Assembly: GCF_005239225.2 (NCBI RefSeq) | Contig: NC_133289.1 | Span: 2,611,501-2,675,500, forward strand | Direction: 5' to 3' | Length of the DNA: 64,000 bases | Source of the DNA: Populus alba | Taxonomy: Eukaryota; Streptophyta; Magnoliopsida; Malpighiales; Salicaceae | In this document: positions 1 to 14,636 of the stretch, one piece after another | Position numbering within the stretch: the stretch's first letter is position 1 | How the letters are laid out: each line of letters begins with the position of its first letter | Position numbers and translations under genes: made by a program | Notes under the pieces: model-generated | Seen by the model: only the letters and a program-made list of their open reading frames with translations | The model's database searches: none | What the model was told of the DNA's origin: nothing

Positions 1-345
1 TCTACAATACAAAGTTATAGACTATCATAAAAATTCTAAAAATATATATTACATTGTTATTAAATTATAAATCTCAAGAAATTCAAGTATATCTATAATG
101 AAGATGAAAATTTGACATTGTCGTCAATGTTGGATCCTAAAATGTAAAGTTATAAGATATTTTAAATTTTTTAAAAATAGTTTTTGTCGTTATCGCATTA
201 TAAATTTTGAGAAATCTAAGTATATGTACGTTATAGACAATAATAAAAGTTTTAAAAAGATATATTGCTTACCATTTTATTATAAATCTCAAGAAATTCA
301 AGTATATTTATGTTAAAAATGAAATTTTAGTATCTTCGTCAAAGG
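1..345. repeat. Degenerate tandem repeat, about three units of 110-130 bp
   Basis: Three blocks starting near 12, 147 and 232 share the same order of words: an AAGTTATA or TTATAGAC start, a TAAAA-rich middle, then a tail close to TTATAAATCTCAAGAAATTC followed by AAGTATAT. Units 1 and 3 both end in a CTTCGTC or TTGTCGTC-like word. The units are strongly diverged, so this is an old array; its left part may continue outside the window. No coding content seen. Confidence 0.5.
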
Positions 346-2300
346 AGTTAAAGGTAGTGATTAAAGTCATTTGATGATAAAAAAAAATAAAAAATTGGAG
401 AGGGATCGTTATTAGTTTTAAAAAATATTAACACCCAAATTATGCAAATTGAGGGTACAAGATGAAGGATTGGTTGCAAGATTTTTAAGAAATAAAAACT
501 TTTATACTATGATTTTTCTCTTCCTCGAACTTATAAACAGTTTTAATGTTCTCATATTCCTCTAACTATATATGTTCTTAAGAATTATATTATTATAAAC
601 GATTAAATTATAGTTTATGAGAATGGAATTTTGCATCAGATAAAGTTATAGATACAATCCCTAGGATGATCTTGCTCATGTAATTTTCTAATATTCTAAT
701 TGCCCATCTTATGTTAAATAATTTTGAAAACTTGTTTTTACCTTTTAAACTTACTCTCAGTTTTTCAAAACTCAAACTGACACAAGATTTAAATAGTAAA
801 AACCTAGTCATTAATTAATGTGCTAATTTAATTAAAAAAAATAGGTTGAATCAAGTCTCTCTCTCTCTCTTTTTTATCTCTAATCTGAATCTTGTTCTAA
901 ATTATCTGCAATATAAAGTTTAAAACTATGCACACTTTCTTTTTTTTGTGGTAAAACTTACTCATGTAATAGTTTAAGATGTCAAACATAATTTAAAGTT
1001 GATATATAGTATAGGGTAATTTTTTTTTTACTCGTATATATATATATTATTTTTGTTTGAATCAGTCTCCGCATCTTTTACTTTGTTCCAATTTCCCCTC
1101 CATCCATCCCCAAAATTTGTGAAACACCTCCACATCATTCAAAAAGTAAAGAAAAAATAAATGCATTAAAATCAACAAAAATAAAAATACAAAATCAACA
1201 TAAATATTTTTTTTATTAAAACAAATATGATAAAACTTGAGAGGGTTAGTTTCTTTAAAAAGTAATCAAATCTTACCAAATTCAATTCTCACTTAGCGAA
1301 TCCTTTGTCATTACCATAATTAAATTAAAATTAAGATTTAAATTAAATAATTAGTTAATTATTTAATACCTTAATTAGTGTTGACTATATTTAATTTAAT
1401 ATTATTTTATTTCAAAAGCTGTCTTCTGTTCTCATGAATCTTTCCATAATATCTATTTTTCTATTTTTAAAATAAAAAAAAGATTGGAAAAGAACGTAAA
1501 ATGGGCGAAAAGGACTATAAACTTAGTTTTTTTTATTAATTAAGGAAGACTAATTAATTGATTTCTCAAAACTAGAGGGACTAATCTTATCATTTACTCG
1601 AAAAACAAGAATTGAAAGAAATCTCTCTTAAAAAAAAAAGGTGAAAGGAGTTTCCAATCTTTGTATTGAATGAACAAGAAATTTCAATTGATATATATTT
1701 TTTTGTAGCTCCTGCTGAAAAGTTTCGAGTTTAACACTTTTTTTTTATTATATATATATCACTAGGTTAGGATTGGCTACTGGTACGTATTTAATATTTT
1801 GATACATAATATTTTTTATTTTTAAAAAATATTAAAATAATAATTTTAATTTTTTTATACTATCAAATTAAAATAATTTAAAAATATTAAAAAAATATTA
1901 ATTTAATATTTTTTTTAATATGAAAAACATTTTAAAATAACCATGTAGTCCAAACTGTTTAATAATATACCATCTTATATTTAAACAAATATTGTTTTGG
2001 GTAGGTCTTGAGTTTGCTTATCAGAAATCACCAATTCGAGTGCCATAAATTTTAGGATTATTGAAAGCTTATCTAATTATTTATTTTAAGAACTTAAAGA
2101 TTATTTGAGATATACGTAAGCTGGTCTGAATATCCACGACTAAAAAATATATATAAATATATTGTTTTGGGCAAAGCCAAGAACTCTTGCGTGACTTCAT
2201 CTACAAAGAGATCAATATTGATTGTGTCAAGCCTTGAACTGCCAAAATACAAAGATAAGCTACAGCAGTCTTCCTCTTAAATCATTGACAAGGCAAAAAG
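346..2300. other. AT-rich intergenic DNA
   Basis: No coding region can be supported. The stretch is dominated by A/T homopolymers, a short CT microsatellite near 859-870 and one MITE-like block listed separately. Confidence 0.6.
1770..1955. repeat. MITE-like dispersed repeat copy
   Basis: Contains the core that recurs through this window: a run of TATTAAAATAATA, then a T-rich/A-rich pair of arms, then TATCAAATTAAAATAATTTAAAAA. Ends are not defined. It is a decayed copy of the same family as the blocks near 2950, 19312, 19905, 62410 and 63085. Confidence 0.4.
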
Positions 2301-2302
2301 CA

Positions 2303-2590
2303 TTAAAAAATAGATTCAGACATGAGAGGTCCTGCAACCTTGAGGTATGACACATTTGGTCGGCAATCCACCCATGGCATCGAAGCAGGTGGTGTTTTTG
2401 AAGATAGGTTAACAAACTCCAGGGCCTGTGCTCTAACTTCAGCTGTGTAGTCAGCAATACTTCCAATTTCCTTTTGTTGGTTTCGTTTTGCTCAACGTCT
2501 TCCTTCTCTTCATGGGGAGTTTGCGATGTAGGAGGATCCAAAGTTCTTTTGACTCACCACTCTCACTCAGCTTACTCGCCCGCGCCGGAA
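2303..2590 (-). pseudogene. Short decayed protein-coding fragment, family not recognised
   Basis: On the minus strand two adjoining frames read like protein rather than random DNA. From about 2590 down to 2460 one frame is charged (a segment rich in E, K, N, Q including EEKEDVEQNE). From 2464 to the TAA at 2303-2305 another frame gives a less polar segment with IADYTAEVRAQALEF and a proline-rich TPPASMPW piece. The change of frame at about 2460 suggests one broken exon. There is no start codon in a convincing context and no neighbouring exon. I do not recognise the family, and chance coding potential is possible. Confidence 0.3.
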
Positions 2591-2949
2591 TATTCAAAAG
2601 CTTGGTTCACCTGAAAAGACAAAAGAGATGCCAAGAACATGACATCAGAAAAAAAGTTATTAAATTCGAATGTTCACGGCTTACCCTAGATCGTGTTGAA
2701 ATTATAGTTTTAATTAGAAAGAATAAAGATGATAAGATTAAAAATTATAACTGTAAGTTAAGACGATAGATAGTTTACTTCATCTTTTTAATTAGAAAAT
2801 ATAAAGGTGATAAAACATGAACTCAAGGATTTTTTTGAAATATTATATTATATTAAATAAATAATTTAACTTAAAAAATTAAACTATTGTATAATATTTT
2901 ATTAATATTTTTATATTAATTCCTTGACTTGGTTTACCTTGAAAGTTTT

Positions 2950-3105
2950 TAAGAGTTTATTTGTTATTGTGGTAATAATTGTATTTTAAAATAATTTTTT
3001 TAGAAATATATTAAAATAATATTTTATTTATTTATAATATTAACACATCAAAATAATTTAAAAATAAAAAAATAATTAATTTTAAAAATCACTCTAAACA
3101 AAACG
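2950..3105. repeat. MITE-like dispersed repeat copy
   Basis: Starts with a TTATTTGTTATTGTGGTA-like end and carries the family core (ATATATTAAAATAATATTTT, then ATTAACACATCAAAATAATTTAAAAA), closing with a CACTCTAAACAAAAC end. Poplar-type MITEs of this style have weak terminal inverted repeats and no coding capacity. Confidence 0.5.
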
Positions 3106-3112
3106 GAAAGAG

Positions 3113-3325
3113 ATGTCTCTAGCTCTACGCTTTCTCCCAAAGAAAACATCATACCGTCTGAGTTTAGTTCGTCTCTCTGGAGTATGAGATCCCATTTCAA
3201 GCCCGAGCCATCTAGTTCTTCTTTTCTTCAAGAAAAGGCTGACAGGAATTTGTTCGGGCTATTTCTTAAAATATATATTCAAGATTACCCCACAAGGATG
3301 CCTTGGATCAATCTAAAAGCAGAAT
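3113..3325 (+). other. Possible decayed N-terminal exon, unrecognised
   Basis: An ATG at 3113 opens a short frame rich in Ser, Leu, Arg and Lys with no acidic residues (MSLALRFLPKKTSYR at the start), the composition of a mitochondrial or plastid targeting peptide. It stops at a TGA after about 24 codons. Directly after that stop the same frame continues for about 46 more codons to a TAA. No family is recognised, so this is only a suggestion of a broken first exon. Confidence 0.2.
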
Positions 3326-3329
3326 AATT

Positions 3330-6300
3330 TATATAAAAAAAGGATAAAAATAAATCAGAACATCAGGCTTTAACAAAGTTATTGCAGATTGAAAGAATCC
3401 GAATAGTAATAAAATGATCAAGAAAAGAAAAATGGGAAATTAATTAGTAATGTGAAGATAATTATAATAAATTACAGCTTCGATACAATTTTCTGATTCT
3501 GTGTTTATGGATAGACCCTTGCTCACCTGTCACAAGATAGTGCAAATTTCCACGAATCGAACATGCGCATCCTTTTCCTTTGATTGATTGCATAAAGGTG
3601 GCATCTAGAAACCTTTTTCATTTATAATTGATTGCTGGTCTTGTGGATAATTGGTGTTCTTGAAAAGTAAAAAGGGATTACATATGGTTCAAGATACATT
3701 ACATCAAGAGAATTATCTTGATTATCCAAATCAAGACTGTTGATGTTCATACCATGCGTTGAGACTTTACATAAGTTTACTCGCACCAACTTTCTAGATT
3801 TGTGCTATAATTATTACACTCAGTTTAATTTTATAGACTAATTTAGTAATATGTCAATCTAAACTCCAATCCAAGGTAGATTTATATTTGAATTGGATTA
3901 AAAATTTAGATGACCAAGTAATTCAACTCAAGATTTAATTAATCTAAATAAACTCGGATTAGACTTGACTAGGTCAATTTCTAGAATTTTTCATTATTAT
4001 TCAAGAAGTTACTAGTTGATGAGGTGAATATTATTTAAGATTCTTATTAATTTTAATTTTAATTTTTAATTTTTTTATGATTTTGTTGCCCATCAAAGAT
4101 GATAATTTGACATAACTGTGGATATTGACCTCGACCAATCAAAACTTGATTTTTACTAGATAACACAGTATGGGAAGATGTTAGCTTTTGAGAATATTTA
4201 ATATGTCTAGCTATATTTTTTTAGGCAAAACATGAATAAGTTTTATTATTAAGGATCAAACTAGAATTTTCTTTTTGAGAGAGGACCAAATGTGTCAGTT
4301 TTTCTAAAGGAGATGAGCAGATTATTATTATTTTTTTTTAATCTTTGAATGAGTAAGCTGATCAAGAAAGAGATTTTTTTTTTAAAGAGAAACCCAATGC
4401 CATATTTTTTTTTAAATCAAAATAAATTATAAAACTCAAATAATAATAATTATATATTTTTTAATTATTTTTTATATAATAATATGATAGATTATTTTTT
4501 ATTTAATAATATAATAGAAAAAAAAAGATCATAGGATGCAACACCAACCCAATATATTAATGTTTTTTAAGATCATGATAATTTTATATAAAAAAACCAA
4601 AATAAATATTAAATTTTAATTTTTAATAAATTCAATGTTAAAAAAGAAAAAGAAAAAGAAAAAAGAAGAAGCATGTTAGTGATCCAATGTACTGTAACAT
4701 GTGATTGGAGGAAAATGATTTCCCCTCACTTAATTCTTGTTGATTATAAAATAAAAGATAAGAGAGAGATGTGACAATGTGGAGCCTTCTCCTGTGCGTG
4801 CCACTCATGTTTCCAGACTTCCAGTGTCTGGCGCCATTGGGACCCTCGTTGAAGAAAATTCAACGAGTAAGAGTGAAATGAAAAGAGCATCTGGTTTACA
4901 GCATTGTGTGAATAATCGAAATAATTTTTAGATGAAGGAACATTACGCGATTGAAACACAGCACGTTTCTACTGGACATTCTGTGTTCGCCTGGACATTC
5001 CAATATCTGTTTTGAATCTTTTGATGATTTGCAACGATACTTCACAAGTATTTGCAACGATTCCTTATCAAATGATAATGTTTGAAACATTGAATGTCCT
5101 CGATGGGTTTACTTATGGCATGACTGCATGAAGGAACTGTATTTATGTTTAAATTTGTTACATGTCCTTGCATCCATGTTCAAATTCGTCGACAAGGTTT
5201 ACTTGTATGCAGGCACACAAATTTCAGGACATAAAGGTTATGCAATCCATACACAAAGGAATGGTAGGAGCCCCATACACAGCAAGTGTTATAAATCTAC
5301 TGGAGAGAAACATCTCAAGCATTGCCCTAGAAAAGCTTCTGAAACAGTGGGGAAGAAAAACTAGAACTTCCAACAAGAAGGTAAACTATCAACAACCACA
5401 CTTCTGCACCTTCAATATCTGCTGCCTTTGATCTGCTCTTGTTCCGAGAGAAAGCTGCAACTTTGCTGCAAAGGAAAACTTGAATTTCTGCAACCCAATG
5501 GTCCTGCTGGGTAAAGCCATACTGGAGTTCAGTCAACACATTTTACGCGGCACAGAGATGCATGAGCCTCGTAGCATAAAAGGAAAGAAAAAGGTAAAGA
5601 TGTATATTGCAATGTGCAATGTTCACCAACGAACTCTGAATGATGTTTACAAAGCCTTGCAAGCACAAGAAAAAGAACAGTAGTGCAGACAACAGACAAA
5701 CATATGAAACTACAAAAATATTTTCCAAAATGTATTTGAAATTGAAGAAGCTGCAACAAACACGAGCTACATATGGGCTTGATCAAAACAGCAGGTTTCT
5801 TTAAATAAGCTGACAAGTGTGACCCCTGCCCTCTATCACCAATTATAGTAGAAGAATAGAAAGCCAGATTGCACGCAACAGTTCTGCTGGAACAAAATGT
5901 GGAGGTGTTTAGCAGGGACAAATCAGCCAGCAGTTGGCAGCAGAACAACAAACGAATTTGCTCTTGCTAACAGGAGTATACGAGTGAAATAACCAAAACA
6001 ACTCAAATAACTACTTAAACTTGACCAAAGGCTCTAAGAGGAAAAAATCACAACAGCACAGCGAATGCTTAGACAACAAGTTCCATCTTTCACAGTTCAC
6101 ACATAATTGTGTCTGTGACAGATCTTAGCACTCCTCTATAAATGGATCCTAGTTCTACGTTTCATCAAGCAAGAGAAGGCAAAAACACGCGTGGCTAGCT
6201 GCACTTTGAATTTCAATAAATCGAGAATACATTCGGTAAAACAAAGCAATAAAAATAACGCAACAAACAAGCAAGTGATCAACTCATATTACATTCTACC
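3330..6300. other. Intergenic DNA, no gene supported
   Basis: AT-rich up to about 4700, then more balanced DNA from 4740 to 6200. The balanced part has several short open frames on both strands, none with recognisable family motifs or coherent splicing. It lies downstream of the GIP1 gene and could include its 3' UTR or an unrelated noncoding transcript, but nothing in the sequence decides this. Confidence 0.5.
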
Positions 6301-6327
6301 AAAATCATTTAGAAATTCGTTACCTAA

Positions 6328-6540
6328 TTATGGTTTCGGTATCGGAGCACTAGAGGATGAAACACTTTCACTTCGGAGTTCTTTCACAACAGCAGCCAGT
6401 GCTTCAGGGTTCAAACCCAAATCACAAAGAGCAATAAGCACCGAAAGGGTGTGTCGATCAAGTCCTGTATTAAGAAGGTTTGACATATGAAATGCCAAAT
6501 CCAAAGATTCTCTTGCAGTTTTTGCAGCCTCTGGATCCAT
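6328..6540 (-). CDS. GIP1: Mitotic-spindle organizing protein 1 / GCP3-interacting protein 1 (MOZART1/GIP1)
   Basis: Encodes a 70-residue protein starting MDPEAAKTARESLDL and ending in a Ser-rich PIPKP tail. GIP/MZT1 proteins bind the N-terminus of GCP3 and help recruit and activate gamma-tubulin ring complexes at microtubule nucleation sites and the nuclear envelope. The conserved helical core is complete (MSNLLNTGLDRHTLSVLIAL followed by CDLGLNPEALAAVVKEL), and the length matches the plant family (about 70). I chose the ATG at 6540 over an upstream in-frame start at 6603 because family homology begins at MD and the upstream codons are intronic. The 5' UTR is split: on the minus strand an exon ends CAG at 6763, a GT...AG intron covers 6762-6564, and the coding exon begins at 6563. 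The coding part has no intron. Identification is strong. Confidence 0.92.
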   Translation of the reverse strand: MDPEAAKTARESLDLAFHMSNLLNTGLDRHTLSVLIALCDLGLNPEALAAVVKELRSESVSSSSAPIPKP

Positions 6541-6849
6541 AACAGTAACAAATTTCACAATACCTGAAAAGGGAAAATTTCTCTTTGTGATCTCAACAAG
6601 CATTTTGTCCGAAATTCAGTATTTCAATCAAAATAAATCAATAAAATTTAGAAACCCATAATTTATAAACTACATATCCAGCAAAATACATTAACCAAAA
6701 TCCAAAACTTCCTAAACTGAGAAAAAGATTAAAGCTTTTACAAAATAAATGAAGATAAGTACCTGAAAGTCAAGTCTTTGAGGATAATACTCTCGCTCGT
6801 TTACTTCAATTTAAGAACACCCTTTTCCGTTTTCAGTCAAATGGGTTCG

Positions 6850-8900
6850 ATCTTGTAGCGAATTTGAAAGAGAATCAAATGCGAGTAGAGCGAAAATTTC
6901 CTACTTGTAATTTGTCCACAAAAAAAAAAAAAGGTAAAAAAATTCCTAGGTGTGTGTGAGAGAGATTTTAGGTGCAGCCCATGAAACCACTCAGAGATTT
7001 ATAATAGCCCAATAGACTTTATTGACACTCATTTCCTCCCAAGTTCTTGGGCCTCAGGAGAAATCATCGCCTCCCCCCCCCCCTCTAGTATTCTCAAGAA
7101 TTTTTATGGTAAATCATATTAATTATTTTAAAACAACTTAAAGAAAAAAGTAAGAGAAATAAATTTTAAATGAAGATAGTTATTTTTAACAATTCAAGAA
7201 TTTTATATTCTCTCTCTTCTTTGTATTTATCTATTTTTCAAAATAAACTTAAAAAATAACTAATATAATACACCATTTATTTCTTAAGCATTATAAATTC
7301 TTTCAGAAATCACTAGAATCATATATCATATTAATAAAAAAAAAAAATCATAATAAAAATATTATGTTGAACACCTATGATACATGCATTCCATAAAATT
7401 TGTTTTTTGTAATTTTCATTATGTTTATTTACCTACCCTATGGGAAACTAAGCCTAACTAAATTTTTTTTATTTGTTTGATTATTATTTACTAAATTTTT
7501 TACATAATTCTAAATAAAAATGAAATGGATAACAATCATCATTATGCATTCCACTTTTTATACAAAATGAGATAGGAATATATTGATAGCACTTAATATT
7601 GTTTTTTTCAAATTCACAAATTTCTTGACATGTTCATGAATGTCATAAAGAAGGAAAAGAGAATCTTGATATATGTTCATCAATCTTCACAAAAAAAAAA
7701 GAATCGCTCAATAATAGACATTCAAGTGTCTTCATTGATAATTGAAAGTGATCGTTGTTTGGATCTATTCAATAAGCCATGTGCATGAGGGGATTTTTAG
7801 AATATTGCTGCAGAAGCTTTCTCTGAACATGAAACCATGAAGAAAATTATGGACAGTTTAATTGTTATAATAATGGATCGAACTGCTTAATTGTTTGTGC
7901 AATGAAACAAATTCATTTTCATCTGTGAATTTTAATGATTTTATTGGTGATAAAATTATTTTTGATCATATATTATATTTTTTCATAGAATTGGACAATA
8001 TATAAGAGATACCAAGTTAGTGGTTTAGGGTGTGTTTGTTTAGTTATAACTTTTATGTTTGCGGTGTAAAAAATACAATTAGGTGTTTATTAATATGCCA
8101 AATTAAGTTTTATACTATTGGGGCCATTAAAAATTAAATTTGAAATGCAGTTTTTGTAAAGCAGTTTTTTTATTTTTTTTAATTGAGTTTCGTAAAACTC
8201 TATTTGTATTTGCGTTTTAAAAGCATTTTTTTAAAATTTAAATTATTTTTATTATTTTTATTTTATTTTTTTATATATATTTTCAGATCATTTTGATTCG
8301 CTGATATCAAAAATAATTTTTAAAAAATTAAAAAAATTATTTTAATTCATTTCCAAATAAAAAATTACTTTTAAAAAGCAATCACAACCAAATATTTTAT
8401 ATATATTTTTTGCTGTACACAAACCTCTACTATAATTTTTACCAAATAAATTTCTAAATCCAACTAATCATACATATCCATATTTTTTTAAAACTTATTT
8501 TTTTTAAAATTATAACTATAAAACTATCTAAAAAAACAAAAAAGTCATGATTAATTTACTTCAGAGTTTTATGCTTCGGCTAATATTAACGGGCCCAACA
8601 ATCTTTATTGGGATTTGCCCAATAGACATTGTGGGTTAGGCAAGCAAGACCATCAAGTATCTTATCTGTCAGAAAAATCCAATTTGTCCTGATTCCTGAA
8701 ATATCTATCTCCAACAAATACCAACCATTTACTGGTGACATGTAACAGATTTGGGAGGCTTTCTGTCTGTGCAAGTTATGAAAAGCATTGGTTAAATCAC
8801 CTGGCTGTTATTTCTTGTAATGTTTTGATTGTCATATATTTGACAGAGTGTTGTTTTGACTATGTTTCAATGATTGCCATGCTAGAAGTAGAAGTGAAAT
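6850..8900. other. Intergenic region between the divergent GIP1 and SCPL genes
   Basis: No gene seen. It contains an A run near 6919, a C run at about 7073-7083, and a MITE-like stretch at about 8030-8400 that starts GTGTGTTTGTTTAGTTATAA and closes with an AATCACAACCAAATA end. The proximal 150 bp on the left should hold the GIP1 promoter, and the right edge that of the SCPL gene. Confidence 0.5.
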
Positions 8901-8910
8901 CGCAAACTGC

Positions 8911-11628
<2,718 letters not shown>

Positions 11629-11845
11629 AATGTTGCTAATTTATTTTTATAGAACTGATTTACTTTTATATATGTGTTTATATGCTTGATCAGCAATGCC
11701 ACTGTCAGTGTCTTTGGTAGGAAAAGGAATTTGAATGCCTATGCAATGATATTGACCCTTTGTTCTGATAATTCAAGTGCTTGATTTCCTTGTTATTCTA
11801 TGAAGAAAAACAAGATCACATTGGAGGATAATCTAAAGGGTTACC

Positions 11846-11851
11846 AATAAA
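11846..11851 (+). terminator. Candidate polyadenylation signal of SCPL copy 1
   Basis: AATAAA about 220 bp after the stop codon is the first canonical signal downstream. Plant signals are loose, so this is tentative. Confidence 0.3.
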
Positions 11852-13685
11852 GAGATTTGTTGAGAATCCAAATTGGAAAGTTGTCGAAGCTTGAAGTTTC
11901 CCTCGATACTTTCTTTTGCAATCTTTCACTTGAAGGTTTATGAACTGAGAGTGGAAACCGTACCCAAAATTTTGTCATTGAACATAAAGAAAGAATTGAA
12001 TGAGCAGCTATGAAGAGAAGAAAATTGTGCATGCACAGACAAATATCTGCTTGTGAAACCACAGGCTAAACTTAGCAATTGCAGGTCCAAGTAAAATGTG
12101 CTCTTGGGAGAAAGTTTCTCAGATCATGAAAACTACATAATCATCTTCTGAGGTCCAAGTTTCATATTATCAGCTAACAGCAGCTTTCAATGTCTTCAAC
12201 AAGCAGCTAAAACGGGAAGATTAACAAAGAAAACTAAGCTCAAGCCTTGTAAGATTGAGTCATTAATGGAACTTCGGGTCTTTAATGGAAGAATGAATGC
12301 ATAAAGTTCAGGGACCATGAAGCACTGCTGTATCCCTTAGCCATTTGGTCTTGATTGACCCCATACATAAAAAACTATTCCTGCCTCTACAATAACTCAA
12401 CTAAGTTGCATGATGATTAATGCAAGTTTTAAACTGTAAAAGCAAACCTATTTAGCCAAATTATCTTTAATGATTCCAAGTTTAACAAAGCCAGCAATGA
12501 GAATTTCATGAATGTGACAAAAGAAGACCAGCCCGCCCTGGCAGCTGTATAGGACAACTGGTTGAAGCTTCATTAATAGCAATCAAACAACCTCGTGTGT
12601 TATTTTATACCACAGATGTTGCTTTCGAAGTATTGTAATTTCTTGGCTTGTTTCTTTTGTAATGTGCCTTTGTCCATATTCTCTCTCTCTTTTTGACTAG
12701 TAATTGATACAATGTATAGTGAATATATACTCTAGAGTAATGGTACTTCAGGGTTAGTGAAAGAGATAACTAATATTTTTTGAAAAGTTTGTAATTCAAG
12801 ATGAAAAAATAAGACATCAAACTATTTATATATTTATGTATAGAGATTAAGAACCGACCTAACCAAAAAATTCAAAACTAAATAGGAAAAGTAATTAAAA
12901 TTTGAAATTAACTACTAAAATAATAATAAAAAAAACATCTTTTGGGTCTATTGCCAGCCCTTTTATAAAATAAGACCTATAAAATTACCTAACAAAATCT
13001 AAATATAATCCAACAATCAGATATGAAGTCATGGATGTTTTTGTGAGGGTACAGTTTGTTTGACACATCCGGGTTTCTTTGCGAATTTTGACCTTCTTTA
13101 TCTAGTTCATAAACATATCCACAACACTACTTTACGATGCATGCTTGTATTCCAGAACAGCAGAACTGTTATGGAAAACTGCTGACCACGTATATATAGA
13201 TGGGACTGGATAAAGTTTATCTAGAGATTAGAATTCAAGTCAATTCTTTTGTTGGATAGAAAATAAATGAAGAAATCTTGTATTTAAAATGCAAAAATTT
13301 GAGCTTCTGCACAGAGCTGCAGAAAATGGTCTGCTTGTCATTGAAAGGGATTGCCTTGGTTTTTTTTTTTTTTTTATTGGATGGATATTATTCAGATTGC
13401 TTTCCTCTATATGCTTGAATTCTTGGGAGAAATGGAAGGCTCGATAGTTTATTGCAAAAATACAAGGATATTGTCACTAGTGCAGACGAACTATTCTGTC
13501 AGAGTTTTCAATAAAACAAAATTTATCTTTTAATTTCAGCAGCAAACCTCTTGTAAGTGAAAGTTAAAGACTATCTGATGACAAAATCAATCAATCTTTT
13601 TACACAAATTGCTATAAATATACAGTTAATTCAGATTAAATTGATGCCATTAAAATCTTTATGCGATAAGCATTAGGTATAAGCA
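11852..13685. other. Intergenic DNA, no gene supported
   Basis: Moderately AT-rich. Short open frames occur (for example minus strand 11841-12062 and plus strand 13351-13533) but show no family motifs. A long T run is at about 13359-13374. Confidence 0.5.
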
Positions 13686-13689
13686 TCCA

Positions 13690-14420
13690 TATAGCACAAG
13701 ACAATTTCATATTCCTGCAGAAATGGCTCGCCAAATTCCCTGAATACCTGGAGAGATCTGAGCAGATACCTTAAGGTTCATGAAGGCAGAAAACTCTGAG
13801 TTTTTCAGAAGAAACAAGTAGCATAAGATTTCTGTCTGTTGGTCAAAGTGAGTGACTTCCAGCTATCTAACTATAATCTAAATCGACAGCTCACCATGTC
13901 CCGCAATATTGAAATCTGAATTCTAATATTATCAGTATGCTTCCATACATATTCTCAAATCATATTAAAGGAGTGCTAATGTTCATGTTCTCTAATAAAA
14001 ATATTAAAAAGAATATAAATCATATCTTCGCATCTCGCCTATCAATTTAAACTCTATTTAGTAACGCACTTGAACTTGCTTTTTAAAGTGTTTTTAACTT
14101 GAAAAAAAAATTAAATAAATAATTTTTTATATATTTTTTCAATAATTTTAATGTGTTATTATAAAAAATATAATAAAAAATATGAAAATAACATCATTTA
14201 ATATATTTTTAATTGAAAAATACCATACACTATATTATCAAACACATATTTTTAAATTGATACGATTATTTAATTTAAAAATCTCTGGAGCTGAAATTGA
14301 AACATGGATATCTTAATTTTGGTAGAAGTGAAATGCATTTACGTGTTCATGGTTGATCAACAATGCTAATTTCTTTCCGAATAATAATTCGAATGCCTAC
14401 GCAATTGGAGAGATTACACA
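13690..14420 (+). pseudogene. Truncated SCPL45-type relic (third SCPL copy)
   Basis: 13690-13990 matches the exon 4 to intron 5 region of the gene at 8969-11628. It has the same acceptor-CACA(A)GACA start, then TTCATATTCCTGCAGAAATGG and a counterpart of KFPEY, the intron segment with TGTCTGTTGGTCAAAGTGAG, the exon 5 start (CCATGTCCCGCAA, giving HxxPQ) and the following intron ending near AGGAGTGCTAATGTTCA. The catalytic GESYAG part is largely deleted and the frame is broken. About 14350-14420 resembles that gene's 3' flank near 11685-11750 (TTGATCAACAATGC, then AATTCGAATGCCTACGCAAT). Exons 6-10 are missing and the gap holds an AT-rich MITE-like insert. This is a dead duplicate lying next to the BAHD gene. 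Confidence 0.75.
14045..14265. repeat. MITE-like repeat inside the SCPL relic
   Basis: AT-rich block starting TTTAGTAACGCACTTGAACT with CTTTTTAAAGTGTTTTTAAC, ending near TATCAAACACATA, in the style of the other MITE-like copies here. It occupies the place where the SCPL exons 6-10 would have been. Confidence 0.4.
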
Positions 14421-14636
14421 GTGCCGTCTTTATATACTTGAGGAGAATTCTTACATATCAAAATCGAATCTCTCGTTTTTATTTTATTCTTGGCGTAGAA
14501 TTTGTAACACCATTGATGATATTACAAAAACTAAATCGATGAAAATGGAAATTAATGATCTGCTCTGACAACTAGAAGTCTAAAGCCATTTTGATACTTG
14601 AACCTGGTTGTCATCTTCAAATTAACTACTTCCTAG

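Noticed and set aside
4828..4850. TGGCGCC followed by ATTGGGAC, like the primer binding site of Ty3-type retrotransposons
   Set aside because: No LTR end, purine tract or gag/pol frame nearby, and the match to the usual site is broken after ten bases.
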